Shown here: positions 39,830 through 49,458 of the stretch, one piece after another
Layout of the letters: every line of letters begins with the position of its first letter
Position numbering within the stretch: position 1 is the first letter of the stretch
Source of the DNA: Alistipes sp. Zagget8
GTDB lineage: Bacteria > Bacteroidota > Bacteroidia > Bacteroidales > Rikenellaceae
Reading direction: 5' to 3'
Length of the DNA: 64,000 nucleotides
NCBI GenBank assembly: GCA_001941065.1
Contig: MSHJ01000009.1
Span: 1-64,000 of the forward strand
Notes under the pieces: generated by a model
Database searches by the model: none
What the model was told of the DNA's origin: nothing
Seen by the model: only the letters and a program-made list of their open reading frames with translations
Position numbers and translations under genes: made by a program

Positions 39830-39857
39830 AACAAATAAAATCTTAAAACGTACAATC

Positions 39858-41633
39858 ATGAAAAATTCACATCCCAGAATCGGTATCCGTCCGATCATCG
39901 ACGGCCGCCGCGGCGGTATCCGCGAATCCCTCGAAGAGATGACCATGGGCATGGCCCAAAGCGTCGCGAAACTCTATGCCGAGAAGCTGCGCTATGCCGA
40001 CGGCACCCCCGTCGAATGCGTCATCGCCGACCGCACCATCGGCGGCGTGGAGGAGGCCGCCATGGCCGCCGCGAAATTCGCCGCGAACAACGTCGGGGCC
40101 GTCCTCTCGGTGACGCCCTGCTGGTGCTACGGCTCCGAAACCATCGATATGGACCCGCTGATGCCCAAAGCCATCTGGGGCTTCAACAAAACCCAGCGTC
40201 CGGGAGCCGTCTACCTCGCCTCGGCGCTGGCCGGCCACAACCAGAAGGGACTGCCCGCATTCGGCATCTACGGCTCCGAGGTGCAGGAGCAGGACGACAA
40301 CAGCATTACGCCCGACGTGGAGGAGAAGCTGCTGCGTTTCGGCCGCGCCGCCGTCGCCGTCATGCAGATGAAGGGTAAATCCTACCTCTCCATCGGTTCG
40401 GTGTCGATGGGAATTGCCGGCTCGACGCCCAATCCCGATTTCTTCCAGGAATACCTGGGCATGCGCAACGAGTATGTCGACTGCTCCGAGATCGCCCGCC
40501 GCATCGAGCTCGGGATCTTCGACCAGGAGGAGTTCAAACGGGCGATGGCCTGGACCGAGAAATACTGCAAGACGCACGAAGGCGAGGACCTGAACCCCGC
40601 ACACCTCCGCTATTCACGCGAGAAAAAAGACGAGGTGTGGGAATATGTCGTCAAGATGACCATCATCTTCCGCGACCTGATGATCGGCAACCCCGTCCTC
40701 ACCGGGATGGGCTTCGAGGAGGAGGCCATGGGCCACAACGCCATAGCCGGCGGTTTCCAGGGACAGCGCCAATGGACCGATTTCCGTCCCGACGGCGATT
40801 TCTCGGAGGCTATCCTCACCACGTCGTTCGACTGGAACGGCATCCGCGAGGCCTTCACCTTCGCCACCGAAAACGACACGCTGAACGGCGTTTCGATGCT
40901 CTTCATGCACCTGCTGACCAACCAGGCGCAGCTCTTCTCCGACGTGCGCTCCTACTGGAGCCCCGAGGCCGTAGAGCGTGCCACGGGTAAAAAACTGACG
41001 GGCAAGGCCGCAAACGGCATCATCCACCTCATCAACTCGGGAAGCAGCGCGCTGGACGCCTCGGGCGCGATGTCCGACGCCGAAGGCAATCCCGTGATGA
41101 AACCCTTCTGGGAGATCACCGAACAGGATGCCGAGCGGTGTCTCGAAGCGACGACCTGGCACCCGGCCGGCCGCGAGTATATGCGCGGCGGCGGTTTCTC
41201 GTCGAAATTCTTCACGCGCGGCGACATGCCGGTCACGATGTGCCGCCTGAACCTGATAAAAGGGCAGGGCCCGGTCCTGCAGATCGCCGAAGGATGGGCC
41301 GTGAACGTCGACCGCGCGATCTTCGAGCACATCGACAAACGCACCGACCCCTCGTGGCCGACGACTTATTTCGCACCCCGGCTTACGGGCAAGGGAGCCT
41401 TCCGAAGCGTCTACAACGTGATGAACAACTGGGGTGCCAACCACGGAGCCATCACCTACGGCCACGTCGGAGCCGACCTCATCACGCTCGCCGCGATGCT
41501 CCGCATTCCGGTCTGCATGCACAACATCGACGAGGAGAAAATCTTCCGACCCTCGGCCTGGGCCGCCTTCGGCTCCGATCCCGAAGGGAGCGATTTCCGC
41601 GCCTGCGACAACTACGGGCCCGTCTATCGCTAA
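39858..41633 (+). CDS. fucI: L-fucose isomerase (L-fucose/D-arabinose)
   Basis: [103 protein letters not shown]. Confidence 0.97.
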   Translation: MKNSHPRIGIRPIIDGRRGGIRESLEEMTMGMAQSVAKLYAEKLRYADGTPVECVIADRTIGGVEEAAMAAAKFAANNVGAVLSVTPCWCYGSETIDMDPLMPKAIWGFNKTQRPGAVYLASALAGHNQKGLPAFGIYGSEVQEQDDNSITPDVEEKLLRFGRAAVAVMQMKGKSYLSIGSVSMGIAGSTPNPDFFQEYLGMRNEYVDCSEIARRIELGIFDQEEFKRAMAWTEKYCKTHEGEDLNPAHLRYSREKKDEVWEYVVKMTIIFRDLMIGNPVLTGMGFEEEAMGHNAIAGGFQGQRQWTDFRPDGDFSEAILTTSFDWNGIREAFTFATENDTLNGVSMLFMHLLTNQAQLFSDVRSYWSPEAVERATGKKLTGKAANGIIHLINSGSSALDASGAMSDAEGNPVMKPFWEITEQDAERCLEATTWHPAGREYMRGGGFSSKFFTRGDMPVTMCRLNLIKGQGPVLQIAEGWAVNVDRAIFEHIDKRTDPSWPTTYFAPRLTGKGAFRSVYNVMNNWGANHGAITYGHVGADLITLAAMLRIPVCMHNIDEEKIFRPSAWAAFGSDPEGSDFRACDNYGPVYR

Positions 41634-41667
41634 CGAACCGACAATCCTAACCTACAACCATCGATCC

Positions 41668-44600
41668 ATGAAACGCATACAGATGATATGCCGTGCCGTG
41701 CTGATCCTCCTGCTCTTCGCAGGAGGCAGCCCGACGCCGCTATCGGCACAGGCACCTCGCAAAGTCGAAGGCAAGGTGACCAATCCGGGCAAACAGCCCA
41801 TCGCCGGAGCCGTCGTCCTCGTGAAAGGAACGACGCACGGAACGACCACGCTCGGCGACGGCAGTTACTCCATTCAGGCGTCGGCCCGCGACGTGCTGGT
41901 ATTTTCGCTGCTGGGTTACACCGAACAGGAGGTCGCCGTGAATAACCGCACCCGCATCGATGTCACCCTCGAAGAGTCGGCCAGCGCCATCGACGAGGTC
42001 GTCATCGAAATCGGTTACGGCGGGCAGGCCCGCAAAGACATCACTGGAACGCTGAGCAGCGTGAAGATGGAGGACCTGGTGAAAGCCCCGGTCATGAACT
42101 TCGACCAGGCGCTTCAGGGTCGTCTGGCCGGTGTCTCGGTTTCGTCCTCCGACGGACAGCCCGGAGCCGAGATGGACATCGTCATCCGCGGTGCCAACTC
42201 GCTCACCCAAAGCAACGCACCGCTCTACGTCATCGACGGATTCCCCATCGAGGATTTCTCGAACGCCGCCATCAACTCGGCGGACATCGCCTCGATCACG
42301 GTATTGAAGGATGCCTCGGCAACCGCCATTTACGGAGCCCGCGGCGCCAACGGCGTCATCATCATCGAGACGAAAAAGGGAGTCGAGGGCAAACCCGTCA
42401 TCACCTACTCGGGAACCTACGGATTCCAGACCGTGACCAAGAAAATGGATATGATGGACGCCTACGATTTCGTCACTTACCAGATCGAGCGCCAGCCGTC
42501 GAGCGTCGACACCTACCTGAACAACCTCGACCGCACGCTCGAAGACTACAAGCGCATGGGCCAGGGCATCGACTGGCAGGACAAGCTCTTCCGCAACGCC
42601 GCCATCCACATGCACAACCTCTCGATGACGGGCGGAACGAAGCAGACCAAGTATGCCGTTTCCATTTCGATGGCCGACCAGAAGGGTGTGATTCTCAACT
42701 CGGGGTACGAAAAGTACCAGGGCCGCATCTCGCTGACCCAGCAGCTGAACAAGAACGCCAAAGTGACGGTCAACGCCAGCTACATGGGCGACAAGACCTA
42801 CGGGCAGACCTCGTCGGCCGCCCTGACGACGAGCAATGCCTACGCCTCGTACCTGATGTACCGCACATGGGCCTACCGCCCGGTCATCACCAACGTCAAC
42901 TCGGAAGAGGAGCTCTTCGACGACTATTTCGACGGCAGCAGTTCGTCGACGATGAACCCCATCCTGTCGAGTAAGAACGAAGACAAGGTCACGCGCAAAC
43001 AGACCTTCATCTCCAATGCCAAATTGGATTACAACCTGCACAAGAACCTCCGTCTGAGCATCAGCGGCGGTTACTCACGCTTCCTCACCGAAGCCACCGA
43101 GTTCAACAACTCCAAAACCTACAAGGGTTATCCGACGCTCACCAACTCCAAGGGCGTCAACGGCTCGGTGATGAACACCACCCGGACCGACTGGATGAAC
43201 GAGAACATGCTGACCTACAAGAAGGATTGGAAAAACGGCCGCCACAAATTCAACGCCGTGGCCGGATTCACGCTGCAGGGCACCGACCAGCGGCGCTTCG
43301 GCTATTCGAGCATGCAGATTCCCAACGAGTCGCTGGGCATCAGCGGCATCGACGACGGCCTGCCCAGCTCGATGACGGCGCTGCTCACGGAAAACTACCT
43401 AATGTCGTGGCTCGGGCGTGTCAATTACAGTTTCCGGTCGCGCTACATGTTCACCGTTTCGTTCCGCGCCGACGGATCGTCGAAATTTTCGCCCGACAAC
43501 CGCTGGGGCTATTTCCCCTCGGGAGCCTTCGCCTGGCGTCTGGGCGAGGAGAAATTCATGCGCCGCCTGCGCTTCATCGACGACGCCAAACTGCGCATCA
43601 GCTACGGCGTCACCGGCAACAACCGCATCGGCGACTACTCGGTACACCCGTCGCTGACCCTTTCGGACTACTATTCGTTCAACAACGGACAGCCCTCCGA
43701 CGCCATCGTCACCAGCAGCCTGGGCAATCAGGACCTGATCTGGGAGAGCACCGAACAAATCGACGCCGGCCTGGACCTGCGCCTCTTCAAGAACCGCATC
43801 AGCCTGACGGTCGACTGGTACCAGAAGAAGACCCGCGACCTGCTGCTGAACGCCAATCTGCCTTACAGTTCGGGATACCGCTCGGTCTTCAAGAACATCG
43901 GCAAGGTTCGCAACCGCGGACTGGAGATTTCGCTGAGCACGGTGAACGTCAAGACGCGCCATTTCGAGTGGAGCTCCGATTTCAACATCAGCTTCAACCG
44001 CAGCCGGGTGCTGGCGCTCTCCGAAGGCGAGGAAAACTACCTCTCGAAAATCAGCTTCACGGGTGATTTCAACTCCACCTACCTCTATCTGGCCAAGGTC
44101 GGACAGCCCGTCGCGCAATTCTACGGCGTCGAATGGGCCGGGGTCTACGGCTACGAGGATTTCGATCAGGACGCCGCCGGCAACTACACGCTGAAGAAAG
44201 GCGTCACGACCAACGGCAACGACCGCAATTCCATCCAGCCCGGCGACATCAAGTACGTCGACCAGAACGGCGACGGCGTGGTCAACGACCAGGATATGGT
44301 GGTCATCGGACGCTGCGAACCGATCCATCAGGGCGGATTCAACAACAACTTCACCTACAAGAACCTGAGCCTGAACGTCTTCTTCCAGTGGCGCTACGGC
44401 TCCGACGTGATGAACGCCAACCGCATCATCTTCGAAGGCAACTACGCCAACAAATCCATCAACCAGTACAAGAGTTACGTCGACCGCTGGTCGCCGACGA
44501 ACACCGACAGCAAGAATTTCCGCGTCGGCGGCCGCGGCCCTTCGGGCGTATACAGTTCGCGGACCATCGAGGACGGTTCGTTCCTGCGGCTGAAGACCCT

Positions 44601-44817
44601 TCAGCTGAGTTACACCCTGCCCAAGAAATTCACCCGGAAAATACACCTGAACCAGGTGCAGGTCTTCATCGCCGGGCAGAACCTCTGGACCTGGACCTCC
44701 TATTCGGGCCTCGACCCCGAGGTCTCGACCCGCAATTCGGCCCTGACGCCCAATTTCGACTACTCGGCCTATGCACGCAACCGGATTTACACGGCCGGCA
44801 TCAAGGTCACTTTCTAA
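41668..44817 (+). CDS. SusC/RagA-family TonB-linked outer membrane protein (pair 3)
   Basis: VVIEIGYGGQARKDITGTLSSV, LYVIDGFPIEDFSNAAINSADIASITVLKDASATAIYGARGANGVIIIETKKG; start moved to ATG 41668 from the ORF-track start inside fucI. Confidence 0.96.
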   Translation: MKRIQMICRAVLILLLFAGGSPTPLSAQAPRKVEGKVTNPGKQPIAGAVVLVKGTTHGTTTLGDGSYSIQASARDVLVFSLLGYTEQEVAVNNRTRIDVTLEESASAIDEVVIEIGYGGQARKDITGTLSSVKMEDLVKAPVMNFDQALQGRLAGVSVSSSDGQPGAEMDIVIRGANSLTQSNAPLYVIDGFPIEDFSNAAINSADIASITVLKDASATAIYGARGANGVIIIETKKGVEGKPVITYSGTYGFQTVTKKMDMMDAYDFVTYQIERQPSSVDTYLNNLDRTLEDYKRMGQGIDWQDKLFRNAAIHMHNLSMTGGTKQTKYAVSISMADQKGVILNSGYEKYQGRISLTQQLNKNAKVTVNASYMGDKTYGQTSSAALTTSNAYASYLMYRTWAYRPVITNVNSEEELFDDYFDGSSSSTMNPILSSKNEDKVTRKQTFISNAKLDYNLHKNLRLSISGGYSRFLTEATEFNNSKTYKGYPTLTNSKGVNGSVMNTTRTDWMNENMLTYKKDWKNGRHKFNAVAGFTLQGTDQRRFGYSSMQIPNESLGISGIDDGLPSSMTALLTENYLMSWLGRVNYSFRSRYMFTVSFRADGSSKFSPDNRWGYFPSGAFAWRLGEEKFMRRLRFIDDAKLRISYGVTGNNRIGDYSVHPSLTLSDYYSFNNGQPSDAIVTSSLGNQDLIWESTEQIDAGLDLRLFKNRISLTVDWYQKKTRDLLLNANLPYSSGYRSVFKNIGKVRNRGLEISLSTVNVKTRHFEWSSDFNISFNRSRVLALSEGEENYLSKISFTGDFNSTYLYLAKVGQPVAQFYGVEWAGVYGYEDFDQDAAGNYTLKKGVTTNGNDRNSIQPGDIKYVDQNGDGVVNDQDMVVIGRCEPIHQGGFNNNFTYKNLSLNVFFQWRYGSDVMNANRIIFEGNYANKSINQYKSYVDRWSPTNTDSKNFRVGGRGPSGVYSSRTIEDGSFLRLKTLQLSYTLPKKFTRKIHLNQVQVFIAGQNLWTWTSYSGLDPEVSTRNSALTPNFDYSAYARNRIYTAGIKVTF

Positions 44818-44836
44818 CCTAACGGAGCCTACGAAT

Positions 44837-46465
44837 ATGAAAAAAATAACCATTATATCAAGTCTCTGCGCGCTCTTCCTGGCTTCGTGCAGCCTGCTGG
44901 ACACCGAGCCGCAGGATTTCGTCACCCCATCGAATTACTACAACAACGAAACCGAGATGAACACGGCGCTCAACGGGGTCTACGCCACGCTGGCCAACTC
45001 GACGCTCTACGGCGGCAATATGCTGGGACGTATGGGACTGTCGGCCGACATCGGTTACGAAAGTTACGCCTCGGATTTCGGTTCGGTGGGCGACTACGAC
45101 GTTTCTCCCGCCGACGCGAAGGTCCTCACCTTCTGGCGCGACCTCTACGACGGCATCGGCCGGGCTAACATGCTCATCAAATACATCGACAAACCGCAGC
45201 TCGACGAGACCACCCGCAACAACATCTACGGGCAGGCGCTCTTCCTGCGGGCCTACTACCATTTCATGCTGGTCGTCCGGTTCCACAACATCCCGCTGAT
45301 TCTCTCGGTCCCCGAAGACGGCAACCGCGAAAGCGTGCAGACGCCGCAGAGCAGCACGCGCGATGTCTACCTGCAGATTATCAGGGACATGGAGGAAGCG
45401 GCTCCGCTGGTCCGCACGGCCGCCGAGCTGCAGTCGCCGGGCCGTGTCAGCCAGTCGACCGTCTACGGGATGCTGGCACGCGTGGCCCTCTACATGGCGG
45501 GCTACCCCGTGAAGGAGCCGGGCATGTACGCCAAGGCCAGGGAGTACGCCCAGAAGGTCATCGACACGGGAAGCCACGCGCTGAACGCCTCCTATGAGCA
45601 GGTCTTCGTCAACTACATCCAAGACAAGTACGACGTGGGCGAAAGCCTCTTCGAAGTGGAGTTCTGGGGCACGAACGAGGGGACCTACACCACGACGGCC
45701 GGGATGGTCGGCCGCAACAACGGCATCGGCTGTTCGAGCACGAACATCATCGGCGACACCGGGAAATCGGTCGTCGACCTCTACGGTTACTCCATCGGCA
45801 CGATCCGCACGACGCCCTATTTCTTCTCGCTCTTCGAGACCGGCGACCTGCGGCGCGACTGGACCATCGCCCCCTTCACCTACAACACCACGACGGGCAC
45901 CAAGACCGAACTGACGAGTTCCTACATCTGGACCCGCTATTGCGGCAAATTCCGCCGCGAATACGAGCTCAGCGAACCGCGGTCGACCAACTACACGCCC
46001 ATCAATTTCCCGCTGCTGCGCTACTCCGACATCCTGCTGATCTGGGCCGAAGGCGTCGCCGCCGACCCCGACAACCACAGCGCCGACGACCTGAAGCAGG
46101 CTTACGAATACGTCAACCAAATCCGCCGCCGCGGCTTCGGAAAGGACATCAACACGCCGGATACGGGCGTCGACCTCGAAACGGGCGACAAGAACTACCT
46201 GCTGGAAGCCATCAAGGACGAACGTCCGCGCGAACTGGGCTTCGAACTGCTCCGCAAGGACGACATCGTGCGCTGGGGCGAATTCTACGACCGGATGCGC
46301 TACGCCCGCAGCCTCGCGGCAGCCATTCCCGACAGTTATACCTCTTCGTACTACGTAAGCGCCCGGCGCACCTACAACAGCGTCAACCGGCGCGACGAAA
46401 TCTGGCCGATCCCCACCTATGAACTGGGTGTCAACCGCGCACTGGTGCAGAATCCCGGATGGTAA
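44837..46465 (+). CDS. SusD/RagB-family lipoprotein (pair 3)
   Basis: Lipobox LASCSLLD; AINDERPRELGFELLRKDDIVRWGEF-type C-terminal region. Confidence 0.95.
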   Translation: MKKITIISSLCALFLASCSLLDTEPQDFVTPSNYYNNETEMNTALNGVYATLANSTLYGGNMLGRMGLSADIGYESYASDFGSVGDYDVSPADAKVLTFWRDLYDGIGRANMLIKYIDKPQLDETTRNNIYGQALFLRAYYHFMLVVRFHNIPLILSVPEDGNRESVQTPQSSTRDVYLQIIRDMEEAAPLVRTAAELQSPGRVSQSTVYGMLARVALYMAGYPVKEPGMYAKAREYAQKVIDTGSHALNASYEQVFVNYIQDKYDVGESLFEVEFWGTNEGTYTTTAGMVGRNNGIGCSSTNIIGDTGKSVVDLYGYSIGTIRTTPYFFSLFETGDLRRDWTIAPFTYNTTTGTKTELTSSYIWTRYCGKFRREYELSEPRSTNYTPINFPLLRYSDILLIWAEGVAADPDNHSADDLKQAYEYVNQIRRRGFGKDINTPDTGVDLETGDKNYLLEAIKDERPRELGFELLRKDDIVRWGEFYDRMRYARSLAAAIPDSYTSSYYVSARRTYNSVNRRDEIWPIPTYELGVNRALVQNPGW

Positions 46466-46486
46466 GGTACAAACGATCAAACGATT

Positions 46487-47482
46487 ATGAAAAAGACAAT
46501 GAAATATCTTCTGTTGTTTGCGGCATTCGCGGCGCTGGCGACCGGATGCCGTAAGAACCTCGACGATGTCGACGACGTGCATTTCGACGTCTCGCTCGAC
46601 AGCGAAACCTTCAAGGTCGGCGAACCCGTCCGGTTCCATTTCAGCGGCAACCCCGACTTTATCATCTTCTACTCGGGCGAGAAGGGCAACGACTATTCCT
46701 ACAAGGATACCAACCGGATTTCGGAGAGCGAGATGACCTTCTCCTTCACCACCACCACCGCCGGAACGGCCGGAATCCCCAACCCGTCGCGCGTCCCGGT
46801 TTGCTACTCCACCGATTTCTCGGGCGAATACACCGAGGAAGCCGTGCGGGCCGCCACGTGGATCGACATCACCGACCGTTTCAAGATGCCGACCGACACC
46901 GGGATAACCGCTCTGCTGTCGGGCGACGTGAATGTCACCGAGTATTTCTCCGACCCGGAAACCCCGCTCTATTTCAGTTTCCACTGGGTCGTCGCGCCCT
47001 ATGACCCCGTGATAAAGAACGGCCGCACGCAATGGAACATCCAGGCCACGAAATTCAACGGCATCGCCGGGGAGTCGGTCTCCACGCTCTACGATTTCGC
47101 CGACATGCGCTGGCAGATCGTGCAGGCGGCTTCGTTCGAAGGGGCCTCCTCGCTGCCCGACGTCAACGCCTCGCGCATCCTCTTCCGCAGCGAATTCCAG
47201 CCCACGGTCTCCCGTGAATGCTGGGCCGTCAGCGGCCCCATCTACCGGATGGACCAGATCAACGACGGCCCCGATTTCGGCGTCGGCATCAAGGCGATGG
47301 CCGAGGCTTCGCTGAGCAGCTATGCCTATACTTACACCGAACCGGGCGATTATGAAATCGCCTTCGTGGCGGCCAACGCCAACGTCTACGGCCGCAAAGA
47401 GGTCATCCGAAAGGTCTCGGTCCGGATTATCGAGGACGAAGGCGGCATCACGCCGCCGCAGCCCGGAGAGTGGAATCAATAA
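46487..47482 (+). CDS. DUF5017-like lipoprotein
   Basis: Lipobox ATGCRKN; FKVGEPVRFHFSGNPDFIIFYSGEKGNDYSYKD...VCYSTDFSGEYT; position after susD. Confidence 0.75.
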   Translation: MKKTMKYLLLFAAFAALATGCRKNLDDVDDVHFDVSLDSETFKVGEPVRFHFSGNPDFIIFYSGEKGNDYSYKDTNRISESEMTFSFTTTTAGTAGIPNPSRVPVCYSTDFSGEYTEEAVRAATWIDITDRFKMPTDTGITALLSGDVNVTEYFSDPETPLYFSFHWVVAPYDPVIKNGRTQWNIQATKFNGIAGESVSTLYDFADMRWQIVQAASFEGASSLPDVNASRILFRSEFQPTVSRECWAVSGPIYRMDQINDGPDFGVGIKAMAEASLSSYAYTYTEPGDYEIAFVAANANVYGRKEVIRKVSVRIIEDEGGITPPQPGEWNQ

Positions 47483-47488
47483 AACGAC

Positions 47489-49435
47489 ATGACCATGACG
47501 AACCGCATAACCTTTATGATCATCGCTGCATCGCTGCTCCTGGCGGCCTGCAGCCAGGACGATACCGCGCCGCGCGAAGAGCTCCCCGCCGGGGAACAGA
47601 CGGTACGCTTCTCCGCAGGCGAACCGACGACGACCCGGACCGAGGTGGGGACCAACGACGACCGGACGCTCGCCATCACCTGGGCCGAGGGCGACGAGGT
47701 GGGTATCTATGGCCGCAATGACGACCGTTCCTCGGGCGACAACTATGCCTACACCGCCACCCCCTACAAGAGCGACGCCGCACGCTGCTCGTTCTCGGCA
47801 TCGGACACCTACCAGCTCTTCACGTGGACGAAAAACGCCGCACAGAGTTACTACGCCTACTATCCCTACACCAAAGTCACGGACCGCACGCCGAACCCCG
47901 AAGCTCATCCCTTCTCGCTCCCGGCCCTGCAAACCCAGTCGGAGGGGAACTCCCCGGCCCATATCGCCCGCTACGGGCTGATGACGACCGCACCGGTGAA
48001 CATCCCCGCGGGAAGCGTGAGCGAAGGTGCAATCCAGTTCAATTTCGCCAACGTTTTCTCCATCGTCGAACTGCGCTTCAAAATGACCGCTGACTGCGCC
48101 ATCGTTTCGGTGCCGGTCAAGCAGGTCCGCCTGATCTCCGACGCCGCAACGCTCGCCATCCCTGCCGGAACCATCGACCTGACCCGGGCCGTAGATCCTG
48201 CGGCGGAGCTGCCCGTCGTCATCGAAGACGAGGAGGGTTCGAAAAGCCTCGCGCTGACCTTCGACACGAATCCCGGCATCACCAAGACGGATTATCTCAG
48301 CACCTACCTGGTGGCGGCCCCCGGGACCCATCCCGCCGGCACGCTCCGCCTCGAAGTGACGGCCATCGACAATTCGACCTACAGTTACACCATCCCCGAA
48401 CAGGTCGTACTGCGCCCGAACCGCCACTACACCCAATCTTACGAGCTTTCGCTCGACGAGTTCGTGCTATCCGACGAATTCGAAGCCGAAATTCCCACGT
48501 TGAGCTGCAAGGCAGGGGAGCCGCTGACAGTCTCCATGACGGGCATCGCCGACCGCGTGGATTTCTGGTCGGGCGAGGAGGGCCACGACTACGCCTATGC
48601 GGAAAAAGACCGGATGCAGGAACCCGATATGACGATGAATTTCATGATGCTGCTCAACAGCGGTACACAACGCCATCCCGCCAAGGTGATGTACTCGACC
48701 GATTTCGACGGCACGATGACGCAGACAGGGGTTCTCTCCGCCACATGGACCGATGTTTCCGACAAGTTTAACATGACGCATCCCATACACGGCGTCGATA
48801 CGGGGTATCCTGCCGCCACAGCCTCGACCAAGCCCAATGATGCAGGCACGGCCGATTGTACGGACTGGTTCTCGGGCGAAGGCAACAGTTGCTGGATCGC
48901 CTTTTTCTACCACGTAGACAAATTCGATGCCGACTACGTCGATGCCCAAACGGGCACAGTCGGCAACGGCCGCACCTATTTCTATTCTTACGATATGTGG
49001 GTACGGGCCCGGTACAAGTCGGAGAGCTCCTACACGGAAATCTACCGCCAGAAATATGCGGACGGTGTGAGCGACCCGGACTATCCGACCTTCGTTCAGG
49101 GCTCGACCTTCGATTCCGGCGACGGAACCAATCCGTTCCGGCTCTTCACCAACTACACGGGTTATTCCTGCGTCCTGCGCCTCGGCGCCGCATTCAGGCC
49201 GACGGTCGACAAGGATTCCTACCTGGTGATGCCGAAGCTGACGCGCCCCGAGGCAAAGAATGTGGGCAAGGACAGCCCCTTCGTGGTCAAGGACTCCGGC
49301 GACGAACAGCCCGCAAGTTACCAATACACGTTTACCGCACCCGGCATCTACGAGGTAGCAGTGGTCGGCACGGTGCAGACCCTGGCCGGAGAAAAACAAA
49401 TCCTGCTCCGGAAGAGCGTCACCGTCACCGAATAA
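47489..49435 (+). CDS. Fimbrillin-like plus DUF5017-like fusion lipoprotein
   Basis: N-terminus LAACSQDD...TTTRTEVGTNDDRTLAITWAEGDEVGIYG (fimbrillin-like); C-terminus from about LSCKAGEPLTVSMTGIADRVDFWSGEEGHDYAYAEKD parallels the upstream DUF5017 gene. Confidence 0.75.
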   Translation: MTMTNRITFMIIAASLLLAACSQDDTAPREELPAGEQTVRFSAGEPTTTRTEVGTNDDRTLAITWAEGDEVGIYGRNDDRSSGDNYAYTATPYKSDAARCSFSASDTYQLFTWTKNAAQSYYAYYPYTKVTDRTPNPEAHPFSLPALQTQSEGNSPAHIARYGLMTTAPVNIPAGSVSEGAIQFNFANVFSIVELRFKMTADCAIVSVPVKQVRLISDAATLAIPAGTIDLTRAVDPAAELPVVIEDEEGSKSLALTFDTNPGITKTDYLSTYLVAAPGTHPAGTLRLEVTAIDNSTYSYTIPEQVVLRPNRHYTQSYELSLDEFVLSDEFEAEIPTLSCKAGEPLTVSMTGIADRVDFWSGEEGHDYAYAEKDRMQEPDMTMNFMMLLNSGTQRHPAKVMYSTDFDGTMTQTGVLSATWTDVSDKFNMTHPIHGVDTGYPAATASTKPNDAGTADCTDWFSGEGNSCWIAFFYHVDKFDADYVDAQTGTVGNGRTYFYSYDMWVRARYKSESSYTEIYRQKYADGVSDPDYPTFVQGSTFDSGDGTNPFRLFTNYTGYSCVLRLGAAFRPTVDKDSYLVMPKLTRPEAKNVGKDSPFVVKDSGDEQPASYQYTFTAPGIYEVAVVGTVQTLAGEKQILLRKSVTVTE

Positions 49436-49458
49436 CTCCACTCCGAAAACTCACGATT

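Noticed and set aside
41434-41667. Extended N-terminus of SusC pair 3
   Set aside because: Overlaps fucI out of frame; ATG 41668 yields a proper signal peptide.
44858-48436. 1192-aa ORF on the minus strand
   Set aside because: Shadow ORF antisense to SusD, DUF5017 and fimbrillin-like genes; Val/Asp/Arg/Gly-rich with no recognisable domain, typical of high-GC coding DNA.
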